From JABMQB01 sp964575025 (GTDB lineage Bacteria > Bacteroidota > Bacteroidia > Bacteroidales > Prolixibacteraceae), in the NCBI GenBank assembly GCA_964575025.1, contig CAZNPV010000009.1, positions 1 through 64,000 of the forward strand: 64,000 bases of DNA, written 5' to 3'. The position numbers and the translations under genes were made by a program. The notes beneath the pieces were generated by a model. It did not search any database and was not told where the DNA came from. It saw nothing but the letters and a program-made list of their open reading frames with translations. This document shows positions 19,301 through 27,134 of the stretch, piece by piece. The first letter of the stretch is position 1. Every line of letters starts with the position of its first letter.

Positions 19301-20101
19301 ATTCCCATAGAAAATTCCCCCTCCGCGGAGGAAGGCGAATCCCTGAATCTGAACAGTGTCTTCTGGGTCAATGATTCACTGGGCGGTTTTAGTACCAATG
19401 CCACAGGATTTCTTCATACGACTGATAGCGGTGAGACCTGGAATAAATTGCCAATTCCTGTGCTGCCGGCAGCACAAAAACTGGCCTTTAATAGCAAAGG
19501 ATACGGCATTGCTGGCTATTGGGATGGAAGTATGGTAGAAAGTACAGATCACGGTATTAGCTGGCTGGAAATATATCCCCCGGAAGAAGGAATTCTCAGA
19601 CAGGTATATGCGTATGATAATTTTTTCTGGCTGGCCGTGGATAGCACTATTTATATGCGTACGGATACCATGCAAACCTGGAAACAGCAATACACAGGGA
19701 ACACTCCAATCCGACATCTGGAGGTGATCTCTGAAGGGATGGATCTTTTTGGTTGGGCGTGCGGAGAAAATGGCACAATCCTGAAATATGAAGATACCCT
19801 TATCAGCACCGGTTTCGAAAATGGAACCTCTGCTCCACGTTGTTTTCAATTATGGCAAAATTATCCGAATCCCTTTCATTCGGGAACGACCATTCGATTC
19901 ACTTTACCTGCCAGAGAGCATGTCAGGATCACTGTGTATACCGTTTTTGGACAGAAAGTATGCGAACTGGTCAACCAGCAGGTGCCGGAAGGGGACCATA
20001 CAATTGCCTTCAATGCACAGGACCTGCGCGCCGGCATGTATATAGTGCGAATGGAAGCAGGGGGATTTCAGGCTACACAAAAGATGCTTCATGTGGAGTA
20101 A
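16331..20101 (+). CDS. Multidomain secreted GH99-like protein with LamG, cohesin-like, YCF48-like and T9SS domains
   Basis: 1256 residues. After the signal peptide comes a LamG/concanavalin-like domain (about 30-235; FTLEGWFKRSSF, GRIYIDGELVG, DDVRFWNTART). Then follow an Fn3-like segment (about 240-350) and a GH99/WbsX-like catalytic region (about 350-700; AVAYYPWYYDISNW, DVLAVSWWG, WITSWNEWFEDSQIEP). Next is a cohesin-like beta-sandwich (about 712-845; LGGYQFDLAFNAATVRV). YCF48/BNR-type repeats follow (about 850-1165; AGERGTIIRTIDGGQSW, TTDAGKTW). The protein ends in a T9SS sorting domain (last 75 residues; NYPNPFHSGTTIRF). GH99-like enzymes act on alpha-mannose-containing glycans, so a mannan role is plausible. 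It is the largest protein of the locus and has no SusC/SusD partners here. Confidence 0.88.
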   Translation: MKDQSFIVCFLFFTGLFLTLPKVDFSQSGNQALRLDERPGHISIPYSPDFTCTEFTLEGWFKRSSFADNDDANGLFHLGGMDADAKLSMTSGGFPRGLHFAISDIDSNINAGSDVRPIWPNLWYHIAATYDGQIGRIYIDGELVGADTGTVDISSFSPPLIIGEYISQFEGDIDDVRFWNTARTQEEIHSFMHRGDIATAEGLVGFWRFDDSNSTEIMDASIHNNHGYIEGTAEFVPSRAYGSYKPLSTPKGFRGWGEEEESVLRWMADTTEDILGYTLYRSETIDFDLMDEDSVAFIPFPGTNYNDPGLVNDVRYYYRLRVCDPEGRYSRPTRSLVVKPTLIRDDYVTAVAYYPWYYDISNWQNMQGEFNLMRSHLIPAQLPELGYYQSHDSLTIQKHIEWAEAYGIDVLAVSWWGDLGRASTVVLRDYIAPRLIGHALRYCIFMEFLWHPDRSNLPTEIGEREIGLFIDYLTELANDHFGHPNYYSYQGKPVIILYSTFNYFGDLENAFGRIREALLDQGYDIYLIGCEMGYSLPEPSPAEHMSYLDAITEYVWTQDQNETGCSAESGFLLRFADYFNRKALLAESLNIQVVPNVSPGFNSRGTWNEESLINTFNPILARQTEPGAGSTSTLEEEIRMMRSFTDPDLNLIWITSWNEWFEDSQIEPTVITSPTNQDDSQTGDLYTSGFTYEGYGTKMLEVVNNLLGGDRAVLSFDPPDAVTVVGEHLRIEMSIENVTNLGGYQFDLAFNAATVRVDTVQPGSFIENTGRTVRIDDQTIDNITGTLSFSITSSGTASGVGGDGVLCIIELTALEPGESLLEPQAVVLKEVDGSAIALGTPIPCRIRIREESSFWTPQLSGCFRRLLCVSTVSKEVAWSAGERGTIIRTIDGGQSWHPVWNGAERIIFYSIEALDNNTAIVAGIERKEGVNVAFIYRTENGGATWEQSFNQDSGWIGHIKMFNENDGIAIGDPQDDVWTILKTTDAGKTWIPIENSPSAEEGESLNLNSVFWVNDSLGGFSTNATGFLHTTDSGETWNKLPIPVLPAAQKLAFNSKGYGIAGYWDGSMVESTDHGISWLEIYPPEEGILRQVYAYDNFFWLAVDSTIYMRTDTMQTWKQQYTGNTPIRHLEVISEGMDLFGWACGENGTILKYEDTLISTGFENGTSAPRCFQLWQNYPNPFHSGTTIRFTLPAREHVRITVYTVFGQKVCELVNQQVPEGDHTIAFNAQDLRAGMYIVRMEAGGFQATQKMLHVE

Positions 20102-20222
20102 CCCAAACGGAGCCATCCCGGTACATCGTGATTAAAGTCGGGAAAGTTTCCCTTCGACCCACGTAATACTATGGATTCAGACAAGGTCCCAATTTTCCCC
20201 TGAAACAAGAGGTTGATGATTT

Positions 20223-23033
20223 TCAGTTTATTAATACTGGTTTGCCAAAACCAATTTTTGTTAATGGTTCAACTTGTGTTTCAGCATCACCGACCACAAC
20301 GTAATACATTTTTCCCGGGTCAATGTATTTCTGAGCCAGTTCTTTATGTTTTTCTGCTGTAAGTGTATTGACAAAATCCTCCTGTTTCTTCACATAATCG
20401 AACGGCAGGTTGTAGGCGCTGATATTTGTAAGCATACCGTGCAATGCACCTAATGTTTCAAAGGCCCGGGCGTTTGATTTGATGAGTGCATCTTTGGTGA
20501 ACTGCAATCCTTCTTTGTCGATTCCCAGGATGTATTTTCCCATTTCCTCTTTGAAAATTTGCACTGATTCCCGGGTAGCACTTGATCTCACACTGGAACT
20601 GGTATTGAACGTTCCGTATTGTTTTCCTCCTGAGAAACCTGTACGTGCTCCATAGGTAAATCCTTTTTCTTCCCGGAGAATGAGGTTCACAATTCCGTTA
20701 AAGGATCCTCCCAGTTTGTAGTTCATCACCGTAGCCGGATAAAAGTCTTCATGGGTTTCAGGAATGGAAGCGCAACCGATCTGGATTACCGATTGCTTGG
20801 CCCCGGGTACATCCACGAAGTAAATTTTTGATTTTTCAGGGGCTTCCGGCACAGGGATCTCCGGCATGTCCACTTTTACGGGCTGCCATGTGGCGGAAAG
20901 GGATTCCAGGGCATCCAGCACCTGTTGTTTTCCTACCTGGCCTACCACATGCATGCGGGTCACTGACGGGGAGAAACTATTCTTATAGAATGCTTTCAGG
21001 TCTTCCATGGTGATGGATTCAACGGTTTCGGGAGTGCCACCTCTGGGAGTTGAGAGGATGCAATCGTCGTCATATATGAGGTTGTAGAAAGCGTTTTGAG
21101 CCAAATACGAAGGATCTGCCTGATTGCGTTTTATCGAATTGATCATCCGTGATTTGATCAGTTCGAATTGTTCTTCATCCCACCGGGGTTCGAGCAGGAT
21201 TTCCTCCACGAGGTCCAATGTGCTTTCAAAGTTGCGGGTCAGGCAGTTTACCTGGACGGACATATTCTCTGTACCGGCACGCACTGAAATACTGGCTCCC
21301 AGCATATCAATGGCTTCCTCCAGTTCTTCGGGTGTCCGGTTGGCTGTTCCTTCCATGAGCATATCCGCCAGGAAATCCGAGGTTCCTGCTTTATCCTGGC
21401 TTTCCATTAAAAGCCCACCATCCATGACGATGGAGTATTGCACCAGCGGGACTTCATCCTGTTTAATGCCCCAGATTCTCATCCCGTTTGAGGCTTCGGT
21501 TGTCCAGATTTCGGGAAGCGAAATTTCCGGGTCCGGTCCAACCTCAGGCTGTACCGAACGGTCAAAAGATGTTTCTGTTTTTTTGATTCCATCGTCGTCC
21601 ACAACCGCCGATTGATCGACTTCGGTGGCATCCGCTATGCTTTCTTCAACAACATCTGCTTTAACCGAATTTTCAGCTATCAGGTCAATCTGTCCCCTGG
21701 GAACAAAGCTGGTTGCTACGTAAGGTTTGTCTTTAATATACTGTTCATATACCCGGAGGATATCTTCCATCGTTACGGCCTTGATATTTTCGATATCCTG
21801 CTCAATAAATCCCGGAGAGCCGGCATGTTCGTTGTAGGAGGCCAGCTGGAATGATTTTCCCAGCACAGAGCTGATTCCGTTGTAGAACCCTGTTTCGATG
21901 CCGGCTTTGTGTTTTTCCAGGTCTTTTTCCGTGATGCCTTCTTTTTCAAATAATCTGAAAGCTTCAAAAACGGCATTTTCCACATCGGCGAGGCTGGTGC
22001 CTGCGTTGGCGCCAATGGAAACCATGAATTGCCCTGCCAGCTCCTGTGCCCGGTTATAAACCCTGGCCCGGGGAGCCAGTTTTTTCTCTTTTACAATAAC
22101 ACGGTAGAAGGGCGACTTTTTGCCGCTGCCCAAAACCTGGGCCAGGAAGTCGAGGGCATAGGCATCTTCGTTGTATTCCTCCGGGACCGGCCACACCATC
22201 GTCAGTTGCGGTGTGCGTGCAAAATTGTCTTCGTGATACAGTTTTTTTGTTTCTTTCAGGGTTACCGGCATAGGCTCCGGGTCAGCAACCGGTTCGCCGA
22301 CAGGGATTTCGCCGAAGTATTTTTTGACCAGCGATTTGACCTCATCCACCTCAAAATCGCCTGCGATAACCAGAGTCGAATTGTTGGGAACATAGTATTT
22401 GTCATGGAATTCGATCACATCTTCCACGGTTGCATGAAACAAATCTTCCATTTCCCCGATAACCGTCCAGCTGTAAGGGTGTCCTGCCGGGAACAGGTTT
22501 TTGGCGATTACCCAGCTGTTATGCCCGTAAGGCCTGTTGTCAACCATCTGGCGTTTTTCGTTCTGAACCACATTTTGCTGGTTGGCAAAAGCTGATTTTG
22601 TAACCGTATTTGTCAGAAAGCCCATGCGGTCCGATTCCATCCAGAGAACCATCTCCAGGGCATTTTTCGGGACCACTTCGTAGTAGGTGGTGTTGTCGTT
22701 GCCGGTGCCGCCGTTAAGCGTCCCTCCGGCACCCTGTATGATCCGGAAAAACTCATCCTGTCCTACATTCTCAGACTCCTGGAACATCATGTGTTCAAAT
22801 AAGTGGGCAAAACCAGTTCGACCTGGGACTTCCCGGTTTGAACCTACATGATATTGTATGGCAACAGCTACAATCGGGTCTGATTTATCCTGATGCAGGA
22901 CAACCTCAAGCCCGTTGCCGAGGGTGTACTTTTCGTAGTCGATGGATAGGGTATCGCCGGAATCAGGTACCTGGCTACAGGCAAAAAAGAGCAACGAAAG
23001 GATACAGGTTAACAGAATACAGTATTTTTTCAT
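20223..23033 (-). CDS. M16-family zinc peptidase, lipoprotein, two-module
   Basis: 936 residues. The lipoprotein signal has lipobox LLFFAC. The first half carries the inverted zinc motif HxxEH in HLFEHMMF (about residue 79), with the distal glutamate expected in the following NEKRQMVDNRP region. The second half, from about residue 510, is a second M16 module lacking the motif, as in two-module insulinase-type peptidases. Family members degrade peptides in a closed chamber formed by the modules. It stands alone on the minus strand, convergent with the GH99-like gene. There is 121 bp between them with no clear feature beyond a short gggaaa/tttccc palindrome at 20140-20152. Confidence 0.92.
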   Translation of the reverse strand: MKKYCILLTCILSLLFFACSQVPDSGDTLSIDYEKYTLGNGLEVVLHQDKSDPIVAVAIQYHVGSNREVPGRTGFAHLFEHMMFQESENVGQDEFFRIIQGAGGTLNGGTGNDNTTYYEVVPKNALEMVLWMESDRMGFLTNTVTKSAFANQQNVVQNEKRQMVDNRPYGHNSWVIAKNLFPAGHPYSWTVIGEMEDLFHATVEDVIEFHDKYYVPNNSTLVIAGDFEVDEVKSLVKKYFGEIPVGEPVADPEPMPVTLKETKKLYHEDNFARTPQLTMVWPVPEEYNEDAYALDFLAQVLGSGKKSPFYRVIVKEKKLAPRARVYNRAQELAGQFMVSIGANAGTSLADVENAVFEAFRLFEKEGITEKDLEKHKAGIETGFYNGISSVLGKSFQLASYNEHAGSPGFIEQDIENIKAVTMEDILRVYEQYIKDKPYVATSFVPRGQIDLIAENSVKADVVEESIADATEVDQSAVVDDDGIKKTETSFDRSVQPEVGPDPEISLPEIWTTEASNGMRIWGIKQDEVPLVQYSIVMDGGLLMESQDKAGTSDFLADMLMEGTANRTPEELEEAIDMLGASISVRAGTENMSVQVNCLTRNFESTLDLVEEILLEPRWDEEQFELIKSRMINSIKRNQADPSYLAQNAFYNLIYDDDCILSTPRGGTPETVESITMEDLKAFYKNSFSPSVTRMHVVGQVGKQQVLDALESLSATWQPVKVDMPEIPVPEAPEKSKIYFVDVPGAKQSVIQIGCASIPETHEDFYPATVMNYKLGGSFNGIVNLILREEKGFTYGARTGFSGGKQYGTFNTSSSVRSSATRESVQIFKEEMGKYILGIDKEGLQFTKDALIKSNARAFETLGALHGMLTNISAYNLPFDYVKKQEDFVNTLTAEKHKELAQKYIDPGKMYYVVVGDAETQVEPLTKIGFGKPVLIN

Positions 23034-23174
23034 GGTTTTAAGAATTAGTGGATTTCAGAATTTTACGAAGGTAGGGAAAAAGGGTTTTAACTGAACAATT
23101 ACGGGATATTTTTTTGATAAGTTGAGTCCTGGCAGGGGCATCTTAGCAGATTTAAAAGATTATTTTCATCTCAG

Positions 23175-23858
23175 TTAATTTATGTATTTGATTATTTTTT
23201 CCACCGGAAAAGGCTTGCCGTGGCCCGGATAAATCATTTTTGCCCCTTGTTCGATAACCAATTTCCAGCTTTTTTTGATCTGTTCAATATCTTCAGCATA
23301 AATAGGCAGCCTTGGTCCCGGGGTAAACAAGCGGATATTGTGTGCCATACAACCGGCAAAAAGATCTCCGTTATCAAGCAGCACTGAAACATGGCCGGCT
23401 GTATGTCCCGGTGTATAAATGATTTTCCCGTCAATCCCAAAATCGTGTAATGGGTAATCTTTATCAGTTAAAACGATATCGGCTTTTTGCGGAAATGGTT
23501 TTCCGGACGCTTTTCGTGCGATGGGTTCTAAAATGGCATGCGAAATTTTCCCCCAGGTATTAACTCCGGCAGGAAAATTAAATCGCCCCTCTTCGAGGAG
23601 TGCCCTGTCTTTTTCGTGGACAGCAATTTTAGCACCGGTGAATTTTTTAATTGCTCCCGATGACCCCATGTGGTCGAAATCGGCATGTGTTAACACAAGC
23701 AGTTGAATTTCTTTGGGGTCGATCCTGAATTTGTCAAGGTATTTTTTGAATGTATCGATTGCATTTGGTGGCCCTCCATCGACCATAATGGTTCCTTCAC
23801 CTCTGATAATATAACAGGTATTTATTCCGAATTTAAGAGAGAAAATTTGTGGTTTCAT
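23175..23858 (-). CDS. Metallo-beta-lactamase-fold hydrolase
   Basis: 227 residues, no signal peptide. Metal motif is THADFDHMG (about residue 56), in which the second histidine of HxHxDH is replaced by aspartate, a variant seen in part of the superfamily. Further metal-site histidines are in IIYTPGHTAGHVS and MIYPGHGKPF. Substrate is not predictable; glyoxalase II-like or lactonase-like activity is possible. It begins 22 nt after the Kelch gene and probably belongs to the same transcript. Confidence 0.88.
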   Translation of the reverse strand: MKPQIFSLKFGINTCYIIRGEGTIMVDGGPPNAIDTFKKYLDKFRIDPKEIQLLVLTHADFDHMGSSGAIKKFTGAKIAVHEKDRALLEEGRFNFPAGVNTWGKISHAILEPIARKASGKPFPQKADIVLTDKDYPLHDFGIDGKIIYTPGHTAGHVSVLLDNGDLFAGCMAHNIRLFTPGPRLPIYAEDIEQIKKSWKLVIEQGAKMIYPGHGKPFPVEKIIKYIN

Positions 23859-23880
23859 TTTTTATTTTTAGGATGATATT

Positions 23881-24870
23881 TTATTCTTTTGGAAGAACGT
23901 ATTCCTCCACCGAATCTAAAATTACCGGTTCGCTTGTATTTTGAGGATTCGGGTAGGAACCACCAATGGCGTAAATTATATTTCCCACTGCACCTAAAAA
24001 AAAGGTTTGACGGGTTTCCTCCATTGGTGATTCTGTTGTCCAACTATCCGTATCGGGGTTATACATTTCATTTATGGCATTTACAATTGGGTAATTAAAT
24101 CCTCCAACAGCGTATATTTTATCGTTCAGAACACAAGTTGCCAGTGAAACACGGGATGTTGGCATTGGTGTTTCAGTTGTCCATGTATTTGTTTCGGGGT
24201 CATAAACTTCAACGATATTAAAACCGGAAGAAAGAAAACTCACCGTTCCCCCAATTGCATAAATTTTCCCTTTTAAGGCACAGGCAGATAACATGCCGCG
24301 CGCAGTGGGCATCGGAGCTTTTTCTGTCCATAAACCGGTTAAAGGATTATAGGCATAAAGAGTAGAAATTGGTGGTGACACAAACCCCTTCATTCCTCCG
24401 GTTAAATAGATGGTGTCATATACAACTGCAATCCCGCAAAATGCATTTTCGTAAGGCATGTTTGCTATTTTTGTCCAGGTATCAGTTTGAGGGTCATATA
24501 CGAAAACAGTATTCGTGGCCGGTCCGTACGGATTATTGCTAACTCCACCAAAAACATATATTTTACCATGATACGTGCAGGTTGCATGGGCACAACGCCC
24601 TTCCGGCATATCAGCCATTTTCGTCCATGAATCGGTTTCAGGGTTATACATTTCATTGACCCCTGTTAAAGAGTGATGAGCGGAAAATCCGCCAATCACA
24701 TAAATTTTTCCATCGACAACTGCACCAGATGTAAAACCACGACCGGTAGGCATTGGAGTTTTGTATTTCCATTCTCCATTCTGAGCAGAACAAAGAGTTA
24801 TTATTCCTGATAGAAAAAGCATCAAAAATATTATTACCTGCAGTTTCGAAAAAGCGAAAATTGATTTCAT
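23881..24870 (-). CDS. Secreted Kelch-repeat beta-propeller protein
   Basis: 329 residues. A signal peptide (IIFLMLFLSGIITLCSAQ) precedes six Kelch repeats of about 48 residues. Each carries a glycine pair (YVIGGF, YVFGGV, YLTGGM, YAIGGT, YAVGGF, YAIGGS) and the phrase YNPETDSWT or similar, with PMPTxR between repeats. This makes a complete six-bladed propeller, usually a binding or scaffolding module; relatives include N-acetylneuraminate epimerase, but no catalytic residues can be assigned here. It is the middle gene of a minus-strand group with two hydrolases. Confidence 0.88.
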   Translation of the reverse strand: MKSIFAFSKLQVIIFLMLFLSGIITLCSAQNGEWKYKTPMPTGRGFTSGAVVDGKIYVIGGFSAHHSLTGVNEMYNPETDSWTKMADMPEGRCAHATCTYHGKIYVFGGVSNNPYGPATNTVFVYDPQTDTWTKIANMPYENAFCGIAVVYDTIYLTGGMKGFVSPPISTLYAYNPLTGLWTEKAPMPTARGMLSACALKGKIYAIGGTVSFLSSGFNIVEVYDPETNTWTTETPMPTSRVSLATCVLNDKIYAVGGFNYPIVNAINEMYNPDTDSWTTESPMEETRQTFFLGAVGNIIYAIGGSYPNPQNTSEPVILDSVEEYVLPKE

Positions 24871-24881
24871 TTTTTATGGTT

Positions 24882-24941
24882 TTATTTGGTTTTGTTCATC
24901 ACCGAATCCAGAAATGCCAATCCAATTGGTTACCTGCTGTC
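24882..24941 (-). pseudogene. Fossil of an esterase C-terminus
   Basis: Read on the minus strand, the 60 bp give DSR, a stop (TAA, 24930-24932), then PIGLAFLDSVMNKTK and a terminal stop TAA. The intact esterase at 25750-26817 ends DSRYPIGLAFLDSVMNKTWKN, so 17 of 18 aligned positions before the end agree, with tyrosine TAC changed to TAA. Synonymous differences are present as well, so this is a paralogue remnant rather than a recent copy. It directly abuts and shares one base with the stop codon of the dienelactone hydrolase-like gene, which marks a recombination junction. Confidence 0.75.
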
Positions 24942-25678
24942 TATAATTTCCGGCGAAAAAAATTGACCGTTCGCTGAAACGAATCAATGTCATATTCTTT
25001 GGAATAATTCGGGAGCCAGGGGCCATTAAATCCATGGGGCGCACCGGGGTAGATTTTTATTTCCACCTCTCCGCCCTGAGCTTTCACCGCATCCCTCAGG
25101 TCATAAGCTCTTGAAACCGGTACAGACTTATCTTCTTCGCCATGTAAAATGAGCAAAGGCGGAAAATTCTTAACCTGGGATTCCAGCTCATCCTTGTCTT
25201 CACTTCCGCCCCCAAAATATTCAACAACCCCTTTCACCTCGGGGATGGAAGAAGCAACGGAAACGGCCAAAAAGGAACCCAGTGAATACCCCAGCAAACC
25301 GACGGATCCCTTCACAGAGGATTCTTCCATTAAAAAAGTGACTGCACTTCGAACCGAAGACTGCCACCTTGACCAGTTTGCTTCTTCCCCTGCCAGTTCG
25401 GGATTGTCATCTTTATACGCATAGTAATCGAGCGCAAGCGCGACGAATCCTGAATCGGCAAGATCTTTTGCAATGGTTGCATATACCGGCCCCCACCCAC
25501 CGGCCCCATACAGGATAATCACAGCCGGATGGGTTCCCGGTGTGGTGGGTTTTTCAAGAACTCCGTGTATTTCAGGAAAAAGACCGGGTTTTGTAAGTAA
25601 CCGGGATTCCTGACTGATTCCTGATGTTGCGGTCAGAAGCGACAGGCAGATGAAGGGTACTGCGAATTTTAGTGTCAT
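24941..25678 (-). CDS. Dienelactone hydrolase-like alpha/beta hydrolase, secreted
   Basis: 245 residues with a signal peptide (FAVPFICLSLLTATSG). Alpha/beta-hydrolase landmarks are VIILYGAGGWG (oxyanion region), the nucleophile elbow LLGYSLGSF (about residue 135, serine rather than the cysteine of true dienelactone hydrolases), LLILHGEEDKSVPV with the acid, and the catalytic histidine in GAPHGFNGP. It probably hydrolyses an ester. The stop codon TAG overlaps the first base of the esterase fossil downstream, so the 3' end may have been formed by recombination. Confidence 0.88.
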   Translation of the reverse strand: MTLKFAVPFICLSLLTATSGISQESRLLTKPGLFPEIHGVLEKPTTPGTHPAVIILYGAGGWGPVYATIAKDLADSGFVALALDYYAYKDDNPELAGEEANWSRWQSSVRSAVTFLMEESSVKGSVGLLGYSLGSFLAVSVASSIPEVKGVVEYFGGGSEDKDELESQVKNFPPLLILHGEEDKSVPVSRAYDLRDAVKAQGGEVEIKIYPGAPHGFNGPWLPNYSKEYDIDSFQRTVNFFRRKL

Positions 25679-25749
25679 CTTATTTTAGTTAATAAGTTAT
25701 TAATATGAAGAATGTCACGAAGCATTATGATTCCAAAAATATCCTGTCG

Positions 25750-26817
25750 TTAATTTTTCCAGGTTTTGTTCATCACAGAATCCAAAAACGCTAATCCAAT
25801 CGGGTACCTGCTATCCCTGTCGTAGTGGCCTCCCTGATAGGATAAAAATTCATAAGGTAAGTTTAGTTGATCCAATACTTCAGCAAATTTTGTATTAAAG
25901 GGGTAGGCATAGGTTTCATCCTGCATGCCGCAATCGAAATAGATGGCCGGACTTTCTTCCTTTGCTATTTTCCCGGCAAGTGTGGAACAATCGTGCAATA
26001 ACCACCGGTTCCAGACGGAATCGATTATATTGCCATTGCCATCGAAGGGAAAATCGACAAACAAGGGTGGATTGTTGAGGTTGGGTGAATAGGCACCGGC
26101 CATGGTAAAAACAGCCCGTGACATGGGGCCTGCATTTGGCTTAAAGCCGGAAACCGGCGCTCCTCCATTTTCTGATAAAATACCGGGAATATACAGCGAA
26201 TGTGTATTCATATCCAGCCTGCCTGTATGCGAAACCACTCCGCAATAAATTTCAGGGTGTTTAAAAGCTGTACTCATCGCACAACTGCCACCTGCGGAAT
26301 AGCCCATAATAGCCCTTTTATCTTTTAAGGGAATGGTTTTATAAGCCGAATCGATGTATTCAACCAGGTCGTAAACAAGGTAATCCTCAAAATTTCCGTA
26401 CAAAACCGAGTTTGCAAAATAGCTGAATTCCATGGAAGGAAAATTACCATCCGGTTTAACAATGATTACCGGAGATATTTTTTTTGCACTGATCAGATTA
26501 TTAAAAAAATATAACAAATTTGCTTCGCTGTAACAGTTTTGGTCCGTGCCATGCAAAAAGTATATAACGGGGTAACGGATATTTTTTTCCAAATCGTAAC
26601 CTTCGGGTAAATAAACCTGAATGTTTTGATCCTTTTTTAATGATTTGCTGTAGAAGGAAAGGTTAATTACTGTTCCTTCCGGGGCTGGAGTTAACGTTTC
26701 ATTTTCAGGCAGGGTAGTGGTTTTTACCGGATTGCCAAATGAAATTAAAATTAATCCGGTAATCAGGAGTAATCCGATTATGATTATTCTATTCTGTTTC
26801 AGAAATAATTTTTTCAT
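25750..26817 (-). CDS. Secreted esterase D/feruloyl-esterase-like alpha/beta hydrolase
   Basis: 355 residues. The N-terminal hydrophobic segment (IIIIGLLLITGLILISF) is a signal peptide or anchor. The esterase pattern includes YPVIYFLHGTDQN, nucleophile elbow AIMGYSAGGS (about residue 170), an aspartate region at IYFDCGMQDETY and the histidine in YQGGHYDRDSRYP. Relatives remove acyl or aryl groups from polysaccharides or siderophores. A degraded copy of its C-terminus lies downstream of the neighbouring hydrolase gene (24882-24941), and a second, related esterase lies upstream (27135-28031). Confidence 0.88.
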   Translation of the reverse strand: MKKLFLKQNRIIIIGLLLITGLILISFGNPVKTTTLPENETLTPAPEGTVINLSFYSKSLKKDQNIQVYLPEGYDLEKNIRYPVIYFLHGTDQNCYSEANLLYFFNNLISAKKISPVIIVKPDGNFPSMEFSYFANSVLYGNFEDYLVYDLVEYIDSAYKTIPLKDKRAIMGYSAGGSCAMSTAFKHPEIYCGVVSHTGRLDMNTHSLYIPGILSENGGAPVSGFKPNAGPMSRAVFTMAGAYSPNLNNPPLFVDFPFDGNGNIIDSVWNRWLLHDCSTLAGKIAKEESPAIYFDCGMQDETYAYPFNTKFAEVLDQLNLPYEFLSYQGGHYDRDSRYPIGLAFLDSVMNKTWKN

Positions 26818-26839
26818 GATTTGATTTTTGGTTTATTAT

Positions 26840-27007
26840 TCAATTTACGACAAAATCTTCAATTAGTGTTGCAGCATAAGAAGCACCTCCATAACTCCTG
26901 AGTTTCTTACTGATTCGCACGAAATTTTCATTCCACATACCCGTATACCACATAAAGTGATCAAGGTTCCAGAACTCGCTGGTAATGTGCTGCTTCAAAT
27001 GTTTCAT
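26840..27007 (-). pseudogene. Unrecognised short ORF, possible gene fragment
   Basis: A 55-codon stretch from ATG at 27007 (MKHLKQHITSEFWNLDHFMW ... IEDFVVN) has protein-like composition rich in aromatic residues and ends 22 nt before the esterase start. The same frame is open upstream into a low-complexity repeat, which suggests that the true N-terminus has been replaced. No family is recognised. It may be a fragment of a lost gene or a genuine small protein; the evidence does not decide. Confidence 0.3.
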
Positions 27008-27069
27008 GGCTGAGACAAGAATCCTGAGATTTCGTCCCGGATGGCCTGACCGGATAAGCCGGGAAAAGC

Positions 27070-27134
27070 CTGACTCCCATCTCCTGACTCCTGACTCCTG
27101 ACTCCCGACTTCCGACTTCCGACTTCCGACTTCC
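27070..27134. repeat. Short tandem repeat of gacttcc/gactcct units
   Basis: About nine 7-nt units (ctgactc changing to cgacttc) run from 27070 up to the base before the stop codon of the esterase gene at 27135. On the minus strand this reads as ggaagtc repeats beginning directly after the TAA stop. Other 6-7 nt repeats in the window (8561, 9461) also begin just after a stop codon. Confidence 0.8.
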
